The position numbers and the translations under genes were made by a program. This document shows, piece by piece, positions 1 through 6,463 of a DNA stretch of 33,150 nt. Source of the stretch: a virus. Numbering within the stretch: the first letter of the stretch is position 1; every line of letters starts with the position of its first letter. The notes beneath the pieces are model-generated. The model was not told the origin of the DNA. It saw nothing but the letters and a program-made list of their open reading frames with translations, and searched no databases. The stretch is taken from the IMG/VR virus record IMGVR_UViG_3300030225_000018, positions 1 through 33,150 of that record. One strand, 5' to 3'.

Positions 1-635
1 CCGATCGCGTTTCGTGCGTGGGTCATCGATCGGGCCATGGAATGCCACCCCGATATCGCTCCGCCAGTTGCGCCCGCCGCCGCCCCCGCCGCCGCCCACG
101 CCGCCTCCGCCGCCGCCCACGCCGCCCACGCCGCCTCCGCCGCCGCCCTCGCCGCCCACGCCTCCCCCGCCGCCCACGCCGCCCCATTCCATTCTGGCGA
201 TCCGATATCATCGCGCTGCCAAAGGGAGATAGACCCATCAATCGCGGCTTTGACCGCGGGGAATTGGGCGTGGTCGAATGTCTTCAGTGCTGAATTTAGA
301 ACTGCGATCATGAACGGACCCTTCGCCTTTTCGAGGTCGGCGCCGACGTTGATGGCATCAATGAAAAGCTTTGGGAACGTCTTCGACTTCTCAAGGCTCA
401 TGCCTTCAAACAGGGTGTCTTCGACGCGCATCAGCCATTCACCAGCGCCGATCTCCTCAGGGCCTCGGCTATGGTCGTATTTGTCGAACGTGCACCACAC
501 GGCGCAACCTTTGCCATTACGGCCAGTTGCGCCACGAACAAGGTCATCAGCCTTGATGTGATCCTCGACGCGAGCGAGGTATTTGGCCTTGATAGCCGGA
601 TCGCCATGGAAGGCGCGCATGGGCTTATTGGTCAT
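1..635 (-). CDS. Trp/Ala-repeat phage protein, 3' end off window
   Basis: Leftward reading frame from ATG at 635, open to the left edge (211 codons seen, no stop), so the C-terminus is missing. A Shine-Dalgarno CAGGAG lies just upstream. Residues 1 to about 150 look globular (start MTNKPMRAFHGDPAIKAKYL) and resemble a family of small phage proteins of unknown role. Residues about 150-190 are an Ala-rich run with Trp every few residues (WAAWAAAEAAW), then Gly/Ala. The repetitive GC-rich DNA makes long spurious frames on the other strand and in other frames. It follows the gene ending at 656 closely, in a leftward early or accessory group. No catalytic motif is visible and the function is unknown. 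The reading frame is secure; the role is not. Confidence 0.8.
   Translation of the reverse strand, partial: MTNKPMRAFHGDPAIKAKYLARVEDHIKADDLVRGATGRNGKGCAVWCTFDKYDHSRGPEEIGAGEWLMRVEDTLFEGMSLEKSKTFPKLFIDAINVGADLEKAKGPFMIAVLNSALKTFDHAQFPAVKAAIDGSISLWQRDDIGSPEWNGAAWAAGEAWAARAAAEAAWAAWAAAEAAWAAAGAAAGATGGAISGWHSMARSMTHARNAI
70..185. repeat. GC-rich trinucleotide-like low-complexity tract
   Basis: Imperfect tandem GCCGCC/GCCCAC units. They encode the Ala/Trp repeat of the leftward gene. The tract is nearly free of stop codons in several frames, which explains the overlapping spurious frames here. Repeat number may vary between relatives through slippage. Confidence 0.85.
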
Positions 636-655
636 TCATTTTCTCCTGATGAAAG

Positions 656-892
656 TTAGTCATAGCGTTGAAGGTCTCGCCCACAATCCACGCAATACAG
701 TGTGACGTGGCGATCGACCTTGAGATTGATGGATCCGCAGGTGCACTTGCCAAAGCGGCCAGGGGCTTCGAAGGGGATGAGATCAGCCGGTGTCCGCGCA
801 TAACGCAAAGCCCGTCGTGCCTCTTTGCCAGCCTTGACGGCAGCGTCGATGACTTCATGGGCTAGGTGTGCGGGGTTGTAACGGTCGCTCAA
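656..892 (-). CDS. Small zinc-ribbon-like protein
   Basis: Leftward 78-aa frame. The TTG start at 892 is chosen because a GGAG sits 8 nt upstream; an in-frame TTG at 919 has no such site. The C-terminal third has a CTC...CVDC arrangement (C-x-C then C-x2-C, about 20 residues apart), which suggests a metal-binding ribbon. The N-terminal part is a charged helix with Ala and Lys. It ends 21 nt before the next leftward start at 635, so the two are probably co-transcribed. The precise function is unknown. It could be a small DNA- or RNA-binding accessory factor, but that is inferred only from the Cys pattern. Confidence 0.65.
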   Translation of the reverse strand: MSDRYNPAHLAHEVIDAAVKAGKEARRALRYARTPADLIPFEAPGRFGKCTCGSINLKVDRHVTLYCVDCGRDLQRYD

Positions 893-928
893 GTGGAAAT
901 CTCCGTGACGCTCTGGCAAGCGCGTTGG

Positions 929-1138
929 TTAGGCCTTTTGCAGCGCCGCAATGACCTTACGGTGAATCGCCTTGCCCATTGAATCCATGTGCGGAAGATT
1001 TATCGCAGCGCGCTGGTTGCGCAACTCGGCTTCGCGCTCCTCGGCCGTCATGGCCGGGATTTTCGAAATCATGAAGGATTCATATGTGCGTGGGCGGCCT
1101 TGAGCGTTGAGACCGTAGGGATGTGTTTGAGTGGTCAT
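929..1138 (-). CDS. Small hypothetical phage protein
   Basis: Leftward 69-aa frame. The ATG at 1138 is preceded by GGAGA 7 nt upstream, a better start than an in-frame alternative at 1171. The protein is charged and hydrophilic (start MTTQTHPYGLNAQGRPRTYE) with a predicted helix around TAEEREAELRNQRAAI. It has no Cys, TM or catalytic motif. It is first in a leftward group of three and faces the terminase genes across a divergent intergenic region. The family is not recognised. The ribosome-binding site and clean frame make it likely real. Confidence 0.65.
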   Translation of the reverse strand: MTTQTHPYGLNAQGRPRTYESFMISKIPAMTAEEREAELRNQRAAINLPHMDSMGKAIHRKVIAALQKA

Positions 1139-1277
1139 TTGAAATTCTCCGTTGTCTGCCCTGGCAGGCATGAGACGACATTAAGCGCCTGAACGTGCGA
1201 ATTCAAGCGATATTTGCGCTTAATCGCGATTTATGACGGGGTTGCAACGCTATGCCCGCCCATTGTAGCATCAGGCT
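1139..1277. promoter_or_regulatory. Divergent intergenic region with inverted repeat
   Basis: 139 bp between a leftward gene and the terminase small subunit, so promoters in both directions are expected. TTAAGCGC at 1181-1188 and GCGCTTAA at 1216-1223 form a perfect 8-bp inverted repeat, and a smaller AAGCG/CGCTT pair nests at 1205-1221. This could be an operator or, being beside terS, a packaging-site element. No convincing -35/-10 pair could be assigned by eye. Confidence 0.45.
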
Positions 1278-1790
1278 ATGGACATCGGTGATTTTGACAG
1301 CGACGAAGACGACAAGAAGCCCAAGCGTGCGCCTCGCTTTGGGAAGGCAAAGGGTGGCCGGCCTGCAGGCGAGTTGGCCACGAACAAATTCAAGAACGCT
1401 GATATAGCGGTCTCTCTCGTCAAAAACAGTGGCGTGCTGATCCTCGTTGCCAAAGACATGGGCATGAGCCGCGAAAGCCTCGTCAAGCGCATTGATCGCC
1501 ACCCGTACCTGCAAGAGATCATGGCCGAGATCGACGCCAAGATTTTGGACATAGCTGAGGGCAAACTGTTCGAAGCGCTTGGCAAGGGCGACATGGCCAC
1601 AATCCGCTGGTACCTTGAGCGCAAAGGGAAGAGTCGCGGATATGCCACCAAGATTGATCAAGACCTCAGCGCTGAGACCGTTACAGCAGTCGCGAAAGAA
1701 CTCCGCAGTCAAGGACTCGATGCACTCCGGGCTGCTAGGGACGCTCTCGCCGAAGGCAAAGTCCTCCCTTTTAAAGCTGATCGAGCTTGA
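1278..1790 (+). CDS. terS: Terminase small subunit
   Basis: 170 aa. The small terminase recognises the phage packaging site and loads the large subunit. A basic, Lys/Arg-rich N-terminus (residues 10-35) is followed by a helix-turn-helix-like stretch around residues 45-75 (VAKDMGMSRESLVKRI), then a helical region with IRWYLERKGKSRGY near 115, a pattern common in phage small terminases. The length is typical. The large terminase follows directly and overlaps the 3' end in another frame. The ATG at 1278 has only a weak upstream AGG. It is the first rightward late gene after the divergent region. Confidence is high from context and pattern; no database search was possible. Confidence 0.85.
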   Translation: MDIGDFDSDEDDKKPKRAPRFGKAKGGRPAGELATNKFKNADIAVSLVKNSGVLILVAKDMGMSRESLVKRIDRHPYLQEIMAEIDAKILDIAEGKLFEALGKGDMATIRWYLERKGKSRGYATKIDQDLSAETVTAVAKELRSQGLDALRAARDALAEGKVLPFKADRA

Positions 1791-3531
1791 GATTGATATC
1801 CTTGAGGGCCAGCAGGCGGCAGCTGAGGCCGAGGCTGCGCTTTCCCTGGTCGCTGGTGAAAAGCTCGATCACGAGGCTGAGCTTGAACGCTGCAGAACGC
1901 TAGGCGCCGTCTATTGGTTCAATCGCTGGGTCTGGACGTATGACCCTCGCGTGATCGGGCAGAAAGACGAGAACGGCAAGCCTCGATCGCCCTACATGCA
2001 GATGGTGCTATGGGAAAAGCAGGCACAGTGCGTGGCGTGGATCATCGAGCGCATCAAGGCCCAAGAGCCGTGGGGCATCAAGAAAAGCCGCGACCAGGGC
2101 GCAACCTACATCATGTGCGGCGTCGCGCTGTATCTCTGGCTATTCGAGCCTGGGTTCAAGACAACGCTCACGTCAGGCAAGGGTGCGGACTTCATCGATA
2201 AGATAGGCAATCAGGACTCGGTGTTTGAAAAGCTGAGGATCATGTTGCGCCGTCTGCCTTCGTGGATGCTGCCTAAGGATTTCGATTTCCGCAAGCACGA
2301 CTCCGTCATGCGCCTGATCAATCCAGAAACTGGCGCGCTGATCTCTGGTGAGCCGGGGGAAGAGGCGGGCCGTTCAGGACGCAGCTCGCTCTACCTCGTT
2401 GACGAAACCCAAATCCTCAGCAACCCGATATCGCTTGAGGCTGCCCTAGCCGGTAACGCTGAGTGCGTGGGCTGGATCGGCACGTATCACCCGACTGAAG
2501 GCCCTGGCAACTATTACGCCCGCAAGATCGCCTCGCTGCCCCTGACGCAGGTGTTCACGCTCTATTGGCGCGACGATCCCCGCAAAGACGATGCTTGGGC
2601 TGAACGCAAGAAAGCAACGCTCCTCGATCCGTCTACCTGGCCGGCTGAATACGAGATGGACCCTGACGCCAAAGCCGAAGACATCTGCATCCCGTCAGCC
2701 TGGGTTCGCTCAGCTATCGAACTGGCCAAGATCGAGCCGCGGCTGAAGCGCAGCGCTGTGGCTGTCACTGGTGGAGATATCGGGGGAGGCAAGGCCAAGA
2801 GCGTCGCAATCAGCCGCTACGGGCCCGTCGTGCCTGTTGACGGCGTAGCGTGGCGCCAAGAGGGGGATACGACGAACACCGCCTATTGGCTCCTGCGCGA
2901 GGCATCCAAGCACAATTCGAAGCGCGTCAACTTCGATAGCCCTGGCGTAGGGGCTGGGGTTGCCTCGACCCTCATGCATGCGGGCGAAACACGCGAGGAC
3001 AATTCCCTGCGCCGCGAAGGTGACCTGAACGAGCAGAACATCCCTCTTGACTTCGTTCGCCGCGTTCAGGTCGCTGGCATCAACACGGGTCTGCCAGCCT
3101 CAGAGGATCGCACCTGGCCCGATGAACGCACATCGAAGGATATGTTCGCGAACCTCAAGGCTGAAATCGCATGGTTAGCCCGCACACGATTCCAGCGCAC
3201 GCATTGGCATGTGCTGTGGCTCAAAGGCCTAGAGGGTGGATCCGAGCAGGAGCTTGAAACCCTGATCTCGATCCCCGATCACTCAGAACTCGTGCCTCAA
3301 CTCTCTGTCGTGAAGTGGGGAAAAAACGAAAAAGGCAAGATCACGATCGAGTCGAAAGCCAGCCTGCAAAAGCGCGGCGTGCCTTCTCCTGACTTCTTCG
3401 ACGGTTTCGTTCTGACCATGATCGAGCCCGATGAAACAGGCCTCCCAGATTTTGAACTTGATCTGACGACGTTTTCGCGTGAAAACCCTTGGGCTATCGG
3501 GAGCCAGCCAAAATCGGAGTTTTCAGTATGA
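1720..3531 (+). CDS. terL: Terminase large subunit (ATPase/nuclease)
   Basis: 603 aa from ATG 1720, chosen for AAGGA 4-5 nt upstream; the open frame extends back to 1579. It is the ATP-driven packaging motor plus headful or cos nuclease. A deviant Walker A is at about 121-130 (KKSRDQGATY), Walker B with catalytic Glu at about 224-229 (LYLVDE), and a coupling-type GTYHPTEGPGN at about 254-264. The RNase H-like nuclease half shows acidic residues at GGDIGGG (about 351-357), FDSPG (about 405-409) and DFFDGF near the C-terminus. The start overlaps terS by 71 nt, longer than usual, so a later start (for example in the KLIELEIDIL stretch) is possible. The stop overlaps the next ATG (GTATGA). Confidence 0.93.
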   Translation: MHSGLLGTLSPKAKSSLLKLIELEIDILEGQQAAAEAEAALSLVAGEKLDHEAELERCRTLGAVYWFNRWVWTYDPRVIGQKDENGKPRSPYMQMVLWEKQAQCVAWIIERIKAQEPWGIKKSRDQGATYIMCGVALYLWLFEPGFKTTLTSGKGADFIDKIGNQDSVFEKLRIMLRRLPSWMLPKDFDFRKHDSVMRLINPETGALISGEPGEEAGRSGRSSLYLVDETQILSNPISLEAALAGNAECVGWIGTYHPTEGPGNYYARKIASLPLTQVFTLYWRDDPRKDDAWAERKKATLLDPSTWPAEYEMDPDAKAEDICIPSAWVRSAIELAKIEPRLKRSAVAVTGGDIGGGKAKSVAISRYGPVVPVDGVAWRQEGDTTNTAYWLLREASKHNSKRVNFDSPGVGAGVASTLMHAGETREDNSLRREGDLNEQNIPLDFVRRVQVAGINTGLPASEDRTWPDERTSKDMFANLKAEIAWLARTRFQRTHWHVLWLKGLEGGSEQELETLISIPDHSELVPQLSVVKWGKNEKGKITIESKASLQKRGVPSPDFFDGFVLTMIEPDETGLPDFELDLTTFSRENPWAIGSQPKSEFSV

Positions 3532-3791
3532 AATTCACCCAGTATCCTCGTGCCATGGGAAAGTCGTTGCGTGCCAATCATGAGGCGCAATCTCTCCAAG
3601 CGCAGCAGAAATCAGCCTATCGGATGGGATATGCTGAGGCTCGCAATGCCCAGCGCAATACTAAGCGCGTGAACAGCTACTTCAAGGGGATGGCGAACTA
3701 TCACCCGCTGATCCCTCACGTGGCCGGCGAAGTGCGCTTCAAATGGCAGCGCATCCTGATGCCAGACCTGCGCGATCCCAACCGCGCCTAA
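3528..3791 (+). CDS. Small hypothetical protein after terL
   Basis: 87 aa. The ATG at 3528 overlaps the terL stop, with GGAG 8 nt upstream. The frame also runs back to 3489, but the overlap start is better supported. The protein is basic and Gln/Arg-rich, with a region GYAEARNAQRNTKR and aromatic residues in the C-terminal half (YFKGMANYHPLIPH). It has no TM or recognised motif. Translational coupling to terL suggests a late accessory role, but none can be assigned. Confidence 0.65.
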   Translation: MKFTQYPRAMGKSLRANHEAQSLQAQQKSAYRMGYAEARNAQRNTKRVNSYFKGMANYHPLIPHVAGEVRFKWQRILMPDLRDPNRA

Positions 3792-3809
3792 CCAACCAAC
3801 GGAGACGAA

Positions 3810-3962
3810 ATGCCAAACGACGAAATCGAAGTCCTGTTCAAGACGGACAAGTACATGGAAACCCTTGGGGGTGTTTCGCTTGTTCGCTGGCCTGAAGGCC
3901 TCGTGCTTTGGGTTGGCGGGATGATCGTTTACAAATCGTGGGAACGCCCCAACCGCTCATAG
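3810..3962 (+). CDS. Very small hypothetical protein (50 aa)
   Basis: 50 aa, start MPNDEIEVLFKTDKYMETLG, end YKSWERPNRS. The start is supported by GGAGACGAA directly upstream, the same leader that precedes the next gene at 3984. The mid-part is hydrophobic with Trp (LVRWPEGLVLWVGGMIVY), more like a small beta protein than a clear TM helix. It sits between two other small genes in the same direction with short gaps. Function unknown. Confidence 0.6.
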   Translation: MPNDEIEVLFKTDKYMETLGGVSLVRWPEGLVLWVGGMIVYKSWERPNRS

Positions 3963-3983
3963 TTAGAACTTACGGAGACGAAA

Positions 3984-4193
3984 ATGCCAAAAACTAAGGA
4001 TACCTATGTACTCATCAACCATCGCCCAGAGTCCTCCTATCCTGAGGGCGCTCGCTTTTACGATGAAGGCGTAGCGGATTATGAGGCCGGCAAGCCAATG
4101 CTCGCCTATAGCTCCAGATCGTACAGAGATGGTTGGAAGGATATGGCTGAAACGTCCATACCACCGCTCACCCCTGTGCAGGAGGCTGACTGA
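3984..4193 (+). CDS. Small hypothetical protein (69 aa)
   Basis: 69 aa. ATG 3984 follows CGGAGACGAAA, a ribosome-binding site nearly identical to that of the preceding gene. It is acidic and Tyr-rich with a short repeated flavour (GARFYDEGVADYEAGKP, YRDGWKDM) and no Cys, TM or catalytic signature. The stop TGA overlaps the next ATG (TGATG), indicating coupling. Unknown function within a string of post-terminase accessory genes. Confidence 0.65.
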   Translation: MPKTKDTYVLINHRPESSYPEGARFYDEGVADYEAGKPMLAYSSRSYRDGWKDMAETSIPPLTPVQEAD

Positions 4194-4675
4194 TGGAAGC
4201 CTATGGATTTACCAAAAACATATGTGATCTGCTGACCGCTGCCACAGTGGTAGATCATGAAACGCGAGTGGAATTGCTGGCAAAGCTTAATGCCGATGAG
4301 GGATTGAGCGCGCTGATAGATGCTTTTTCCAACTTCATCGGGATGGCAGTCAGCGTAGGCGAAAACAACGCAGTCCATTTGACAGAGGTGCTGACCAGCC
4401 AAGGATTTGAAATCCCGGCAGGGCAAAAGGTGGTTGTTCCAACCGTCTTTGGCGCAATGTCAGGATATCAGATGGCTGCCTGGGCAAAGTCTGAAAAGCG
4501 CTGCGCTACATGCGCATACAGGCTTGGCTCTGTGGCCAACCAGTGCCTTGAAACAGTCTGTGACGCCGAATATGCCGGGCCGTTCGATGAGCTTTTCATG
4601 TGCCACGAAGATATGAAAGACGGCGAGCCGACGCGCGGATGTGCGGGATGGGCAGAGGCGGAAAGCGCCAAATGA
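4193..4675 (+). CDS. Cys-cluster phage protein
   Basis: 160 aa, coupled to both neighbours (TGATG upstream, ATGA downstream). The first about 95 residues are helical. The C-terminal part has six or so Cys in the pattern C-x2-C (RCATCAYRLG) ... C ... C ... C (FMCHE) ... C (GCAGWA), which suggests a bound metal, zinc or Fe-S. A CATCAxR signature of this type occurs in small hypothetical proteins of alphaproteobacterial prophages (recalled, not checked). No enzymatic motif. It sits next to another Cys-bearing small protein, so the pair may act together. Role unknown. Confidence 0.7.
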   Translation: MEAYGFTKNICDLLTAATVVDHETRVELLAKLNADEGLSALIDAFSNFIGMAVSVGENNAVHLTEVLTSQGFEIPAGQKVVVPTVFGAMSGYQMAAWAKSEKRCATCAYRLGSVANQCLETVCDAEYAGPFDELFMCHEDMKDGEPTRGCAGWAEAESAK

Positions 4676-4950
4676 CGATCACCTCCGCCACCCCGCGCGA
4701 CAGGCCTATCCCCGACCACCTATGCACGGTCTGCCGCATCCTATGTGGCTATGGTATAGGGTTTGACGAAAAGGCCGTCTGGTACTGCATAAACCACGTG
4801 CCGGCCGATTTCTTCTCATCCGTGCGCAAGGCCATGAAGGAGGCTATCATTGCGCAGGATGAAGCTCTTAGTTCGACGCCTCAAGCCATAAGTAAGCCAC
4901 CCATTGCCCCAAGTAGCCTACCCCAGGGCGACCTGTTCGGCAGCTTCTGA
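4672..4950 (+). CDS. Small zinc-finger-like protein
   Basis: 92 aa. The ATG at 4672 overlaps the previous stop (ATGA). The frame continues upstream, but that part is a shadow of the neighbour. Near residues 18-42 it has CTVCRILC...WYCINH, a C-x2-C ... C-x2-H type ligand set typical of treble-clef or zinc-finger folds. The C-terminus is Pro/Ser-rich and ends QGDLFGSF, a short peptide tail resembling a clamp- or partner-binding motif (QxxLF). The clamp-binding idea is inference only. It is the last gene before a terminator at 5025-5050. Confidence 0.65.
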   Translation: MTITSATPRDRPIPDHLCTVCRILCGYGIGFDEKAVWYCINHVPADFFSSVRKAMKEAIIAQDEALSSTPQAISKPPIAPSSLPQGDLFGSF

Positions 4951-5024
4951 CTTGCCAAGGAAAAAGATGGTGCTATAGATTTCCACGTTCGGTCCTGTGC
5001 CCAGCGCGGCAATCTGCACAGGCC

Positions 5025-5050
5025 GGGTGAGCAGCAATGCCACCCTTTTT
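5025..5050 (+). terminator. Intrinsic terminator after accessory genes
   Basis: GGGTG at 5025-5029 pairs with CACCC at 5041-5045, with an inner GC/GC pair and bulged A, followed by TTTTT. A second hairpin CCTGTGC/GCACAGG lies just upstream (about 4994-5022). It closes the terS-to-4950 transcription unit. Confidence 0.65.
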
Positions 5051-5084
5051 ATGAGGCAGAAGGGCTTTTTGATCGCCGCGACGG

Positions 5085-5766
5085 TCTGAAATGTCAATCC
5101 TGCCCTACCGGGTAATACCGGGACACTGGTGTAAGCTCAGCAACGGTTCTGTAGGCCTACCGTAAAAAGACCTCCACAGTTTTGCCTAGGGTAACGTGCC
5201 CTGTGATGGCGGAGGGACCATAGCGGGCAGTGTCCAAAACCTGTGCCCGCACAAAGTTTCGCTCGAAAGGGCATAGAGTTTGTGCGATAGGGTCTGAGTG
5301 TGTTTCAGACGGGAGATTAGGCGTTCCGAAGGTGGCGTCTATCCTGCGAATTCCTTCTAAGCCGTCCTGGTATTGTTCCAACCAGGGTCGCACAAGACTA
5401 AGCGCGGATGCCGTGAACGATGGTGCGCTATAGAAGTAAAGCCACGGTGTAGGGGCTGCCAAATCAGCGCCCCATTTGATCTTCGCCTTCGGGCAACCAG
5501 TGTAATCGCTTGGCGGTTTATGCGCCTTGGACCTGAAATAACAGGTGTATCGCCGGGAAACCGGAGTCGAAGTTTAATACCGTGGGAAGGCGCGAGGTTT
5601 GGGATTTATCCCTTTGCCCCGAAATCAAGGACAAATGATCCTCCGAAACAGCGCATGGAGCGTCTCGACATAGCGGGGCACGTGTTACAATAGGCGATCT
5701 GAAGACTCCATTGGTGAGCACGCACCGGTTAAGCCCTGTCAGAAATGGCGGGGCTTTTCATTTGGG
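5085..5766 (+). ncRNA. Candidate large structured phage RNA
   Basis: About 680 nt with no convincing gene, between terminators at 5025-5050 and 5731-5760. Helices seen on the plus strand: CACAG 5175-5179 with CTGTG 5201-5205, extended by CCTC/GAGG (5171-5174/5212-5215); GGGCA/TGCCC 5225-5229/5244-5248; CGCACAAA/TTTGTGCG 5248-5255/5279-5286 enclosing GCTC-GAAA-GGGC (5261-5272); GTCTGA/TCAGAC 5292-5310; CCTGGT/ACCAGG 5366-5386; GGGGCTG with CAG..CCCC 5452-5473; GCC-TTCG-GGC 5485-5494; and GCGCCTT/AAGGCGC 5522-5528/5587-5593 enclosing ACCTG/CAGGT and CCGG-GAAA-CCGG (5553-5564). GNRA and UUCG loops and a U-G wobble fit plus-strand RNA. Its length and phage context recall GOLLD/ROOL ornate RNAs, but that assignment is untested. 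Confidence 0.6.
5731..5760 (+). terminator. Intrinsic terminator of candidate RNA
   Basis: AAGCCC 5731-5736 pairs with GGGCTT 5751-5756, then TTTTCATTT. It directly follows the structured segment and precedes the membrane-protein cassette. Confidence 0.75.
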
Positions 5767-5772
5767 CGCAAT

Positions 5773-5782
5773 GTGATACCGT
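5773..5782 (+). promoter_or_regulatory. GTGATACCGT element, copy 1
   Basis: GTGATACCGT placed exactly 18 nt after the start of the terminator T-run, the same geometry as copy 2 at 6233. The GATACC core could be an extended -10 element reading into the gene at 5822, with the T-rich tract as a -35 region. Function is inferred from duplication and position. Confidence 0.45.
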
Positions 5783-5821
5783 GGCCGTCCTTGCAAGAGT
5801 CCAACAGAAGGATATCCACAA

Positions 5822-6160
5822 ATGGCCGAAAGACCACGCTACCTGATCATTGCCGTCCTTGGCTGCGCATTCCTCGCAGCAATCGCCTGCACATTCGCCA
5901 TGGCACCGAACATCGAGATCATGCGACGGCCTATCGCGTTCATGTTCCAATACGTCCTGGCGCCGTCTGCCGAAACCATCGCCTTTTCGTTCGCGTTCTA
6001 CCTGCTGTTCGGCCTGACCCGCTATGCCATGCTGCGCGTCATCGATACGACCTATCGCGTGCTGTTCTCGACACTGCCCGGCGCCGGCAAGCTGACGCTG
6101 AAACAAGACGGCCTGCTGTGGGTTGCGCCTGATCACCAGATCCGATATCTTGCGATCTAA
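5822..6160 (+). CDS. Small two-TM membrane protein (moron-like)
   Basis: 112 aa with AAGGA about 9 nt before ATG 5822. Two hydrophobic helices: residues about 7-27 (LIIAVLGCAFLAAIACTFAM) and about 52-70 (ETIAFSFAFYLLFGL), then a more polar C-terminal tail ending HQIRYLAI. The codon third positions are GC-rich, unlike the non-coding segment before it. It stands alone between two terminators (5731-5760, 6187-6220), each followed by the same GTGATACCGT element, so it looks like an autonomously expressed insert. It could be a holin-like protein, a superinfection-exclusion protein or a host-envelope modifier. The sequence does not decide. Confidence 0.75.
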   Translation: MAERPRYLIIAVLGCAFLAAIACTFAMAPNIEIMRRPIAFMFQYVLAPSAETIAFSFAFYLLFGLTRYAMLRVIDTTYRVLFSTLPGAGKLTLKQDGLLWVAPDHQIRYLAI

Positions 6161-6186
6161 GCCAATTGGCCTGACGCTCTATACGC

Positions 6187-6220
6187 AAGCCCTCAGACAT
6201 CACAGTCTGGGGGCTTTTTA
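6187..6220 (+). terminator. Intrinsic terminator after membrane protein
   Basis: AAGCCCTCAGAC (6187-6198) pairs with GTCTGGGGGCTT (6205-6216) through 12 pairs including one U-G wobble, loop ATCACA, then a T-run. Strong plus-strand terminator. Confidence 0.85.
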
Positions 6221-6232
6221 ATTTCCGAAACC

Positions 6233-6242
6233 GTGATACCGT
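6233..6242 (+). promoter_or_regulatory. GTGATACCGT element, copy 2
   Basis: Second copy of GTGATACCGT, again 18 nt after the terminator T-run start. It precedes a short hairpin-rich segment ending at another terminator (6371-6401). Candidate promoter; alternatively a recombination footprint of the flanked cassette. Confidence 0.45.
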
Positions 6243-6244
6243 CA

Positions 6245-6408
6245 GCACATAGGACGGCCCAGAATTCACCCTTCGTCCATCGTGCGAAGGAATGGGCTCA
6301 CCAGGTTGTCTCAAAGCGTGTGGGCTTTGTCCTTCGTCCCCTCGGCATGCAATGGTGAGTAAACGAGATCAAGCCCGTGGGGTGCGTCCTGCGGGCTTTT
6401 TCGCACCC
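6245..6408 (+). ncRNA. Possible small RNA or leader upstream of portal
   Basis: About 160 nt without a gene between a GTGATACCGT element and a terminator. Hairpins: CCTTCG 6270-6275 with CGAAGG 6285-6290, and CAAAGC 6312-6317 with GCTTTG 6324-6329. The 3' end is a terminator whose loop can pair with bases after the T-run. The CCTTCGTCC sequence occurs twice (6270, 6331), giving alternative pairings. It could be a free small RNA or a regulated leader for the portal gene. Confidence 0.4.
6371..6401 (+). terminator. Intrinsic terminator with pseudoknot potential
   Basis: AAGCCCG 6371-6377 pairs with CGGGCTT 6392-6398, followed by T's. The loop contains GGGTGCG (6380-6386), perfectly complementary to CGCACCC (6402-6408) just past the T-run, so an H-type pseudoknot or a competing fold is possible. 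It lies 63 nt before the portal start. Confidence 0.7.
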
Positions 6409-6463
6409 ATTGCCGCGAGAGGTCGTTTCCCGTAACTTGACCGTGAAATCAAGGAGTCGGGCA

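Noticed and set aside
37-561. Rightward 174-aa frame over the GC repeat
   Set aside because: Opposite strand of a well supported leftward gene; the Ala/Pro content comes from the repeat.
5157-5573. Leftward open frame of up to 139 codons (listed start TTG 5462)
   Set aside because: The amino acid composition is protein-like, but GC at codon third positions is near background, it has no ribosome-binding site or proper start for the upstream part, and it lies across tetraloop hairpins that explain the sequence better as RNA. Kept as the main rival explanation.
5373-5693. Rightward 106-aa frame
   Set aside because: TTG start without ribosome-binding site, Arg/Cys-rich with rare codons, inside the structured segment.
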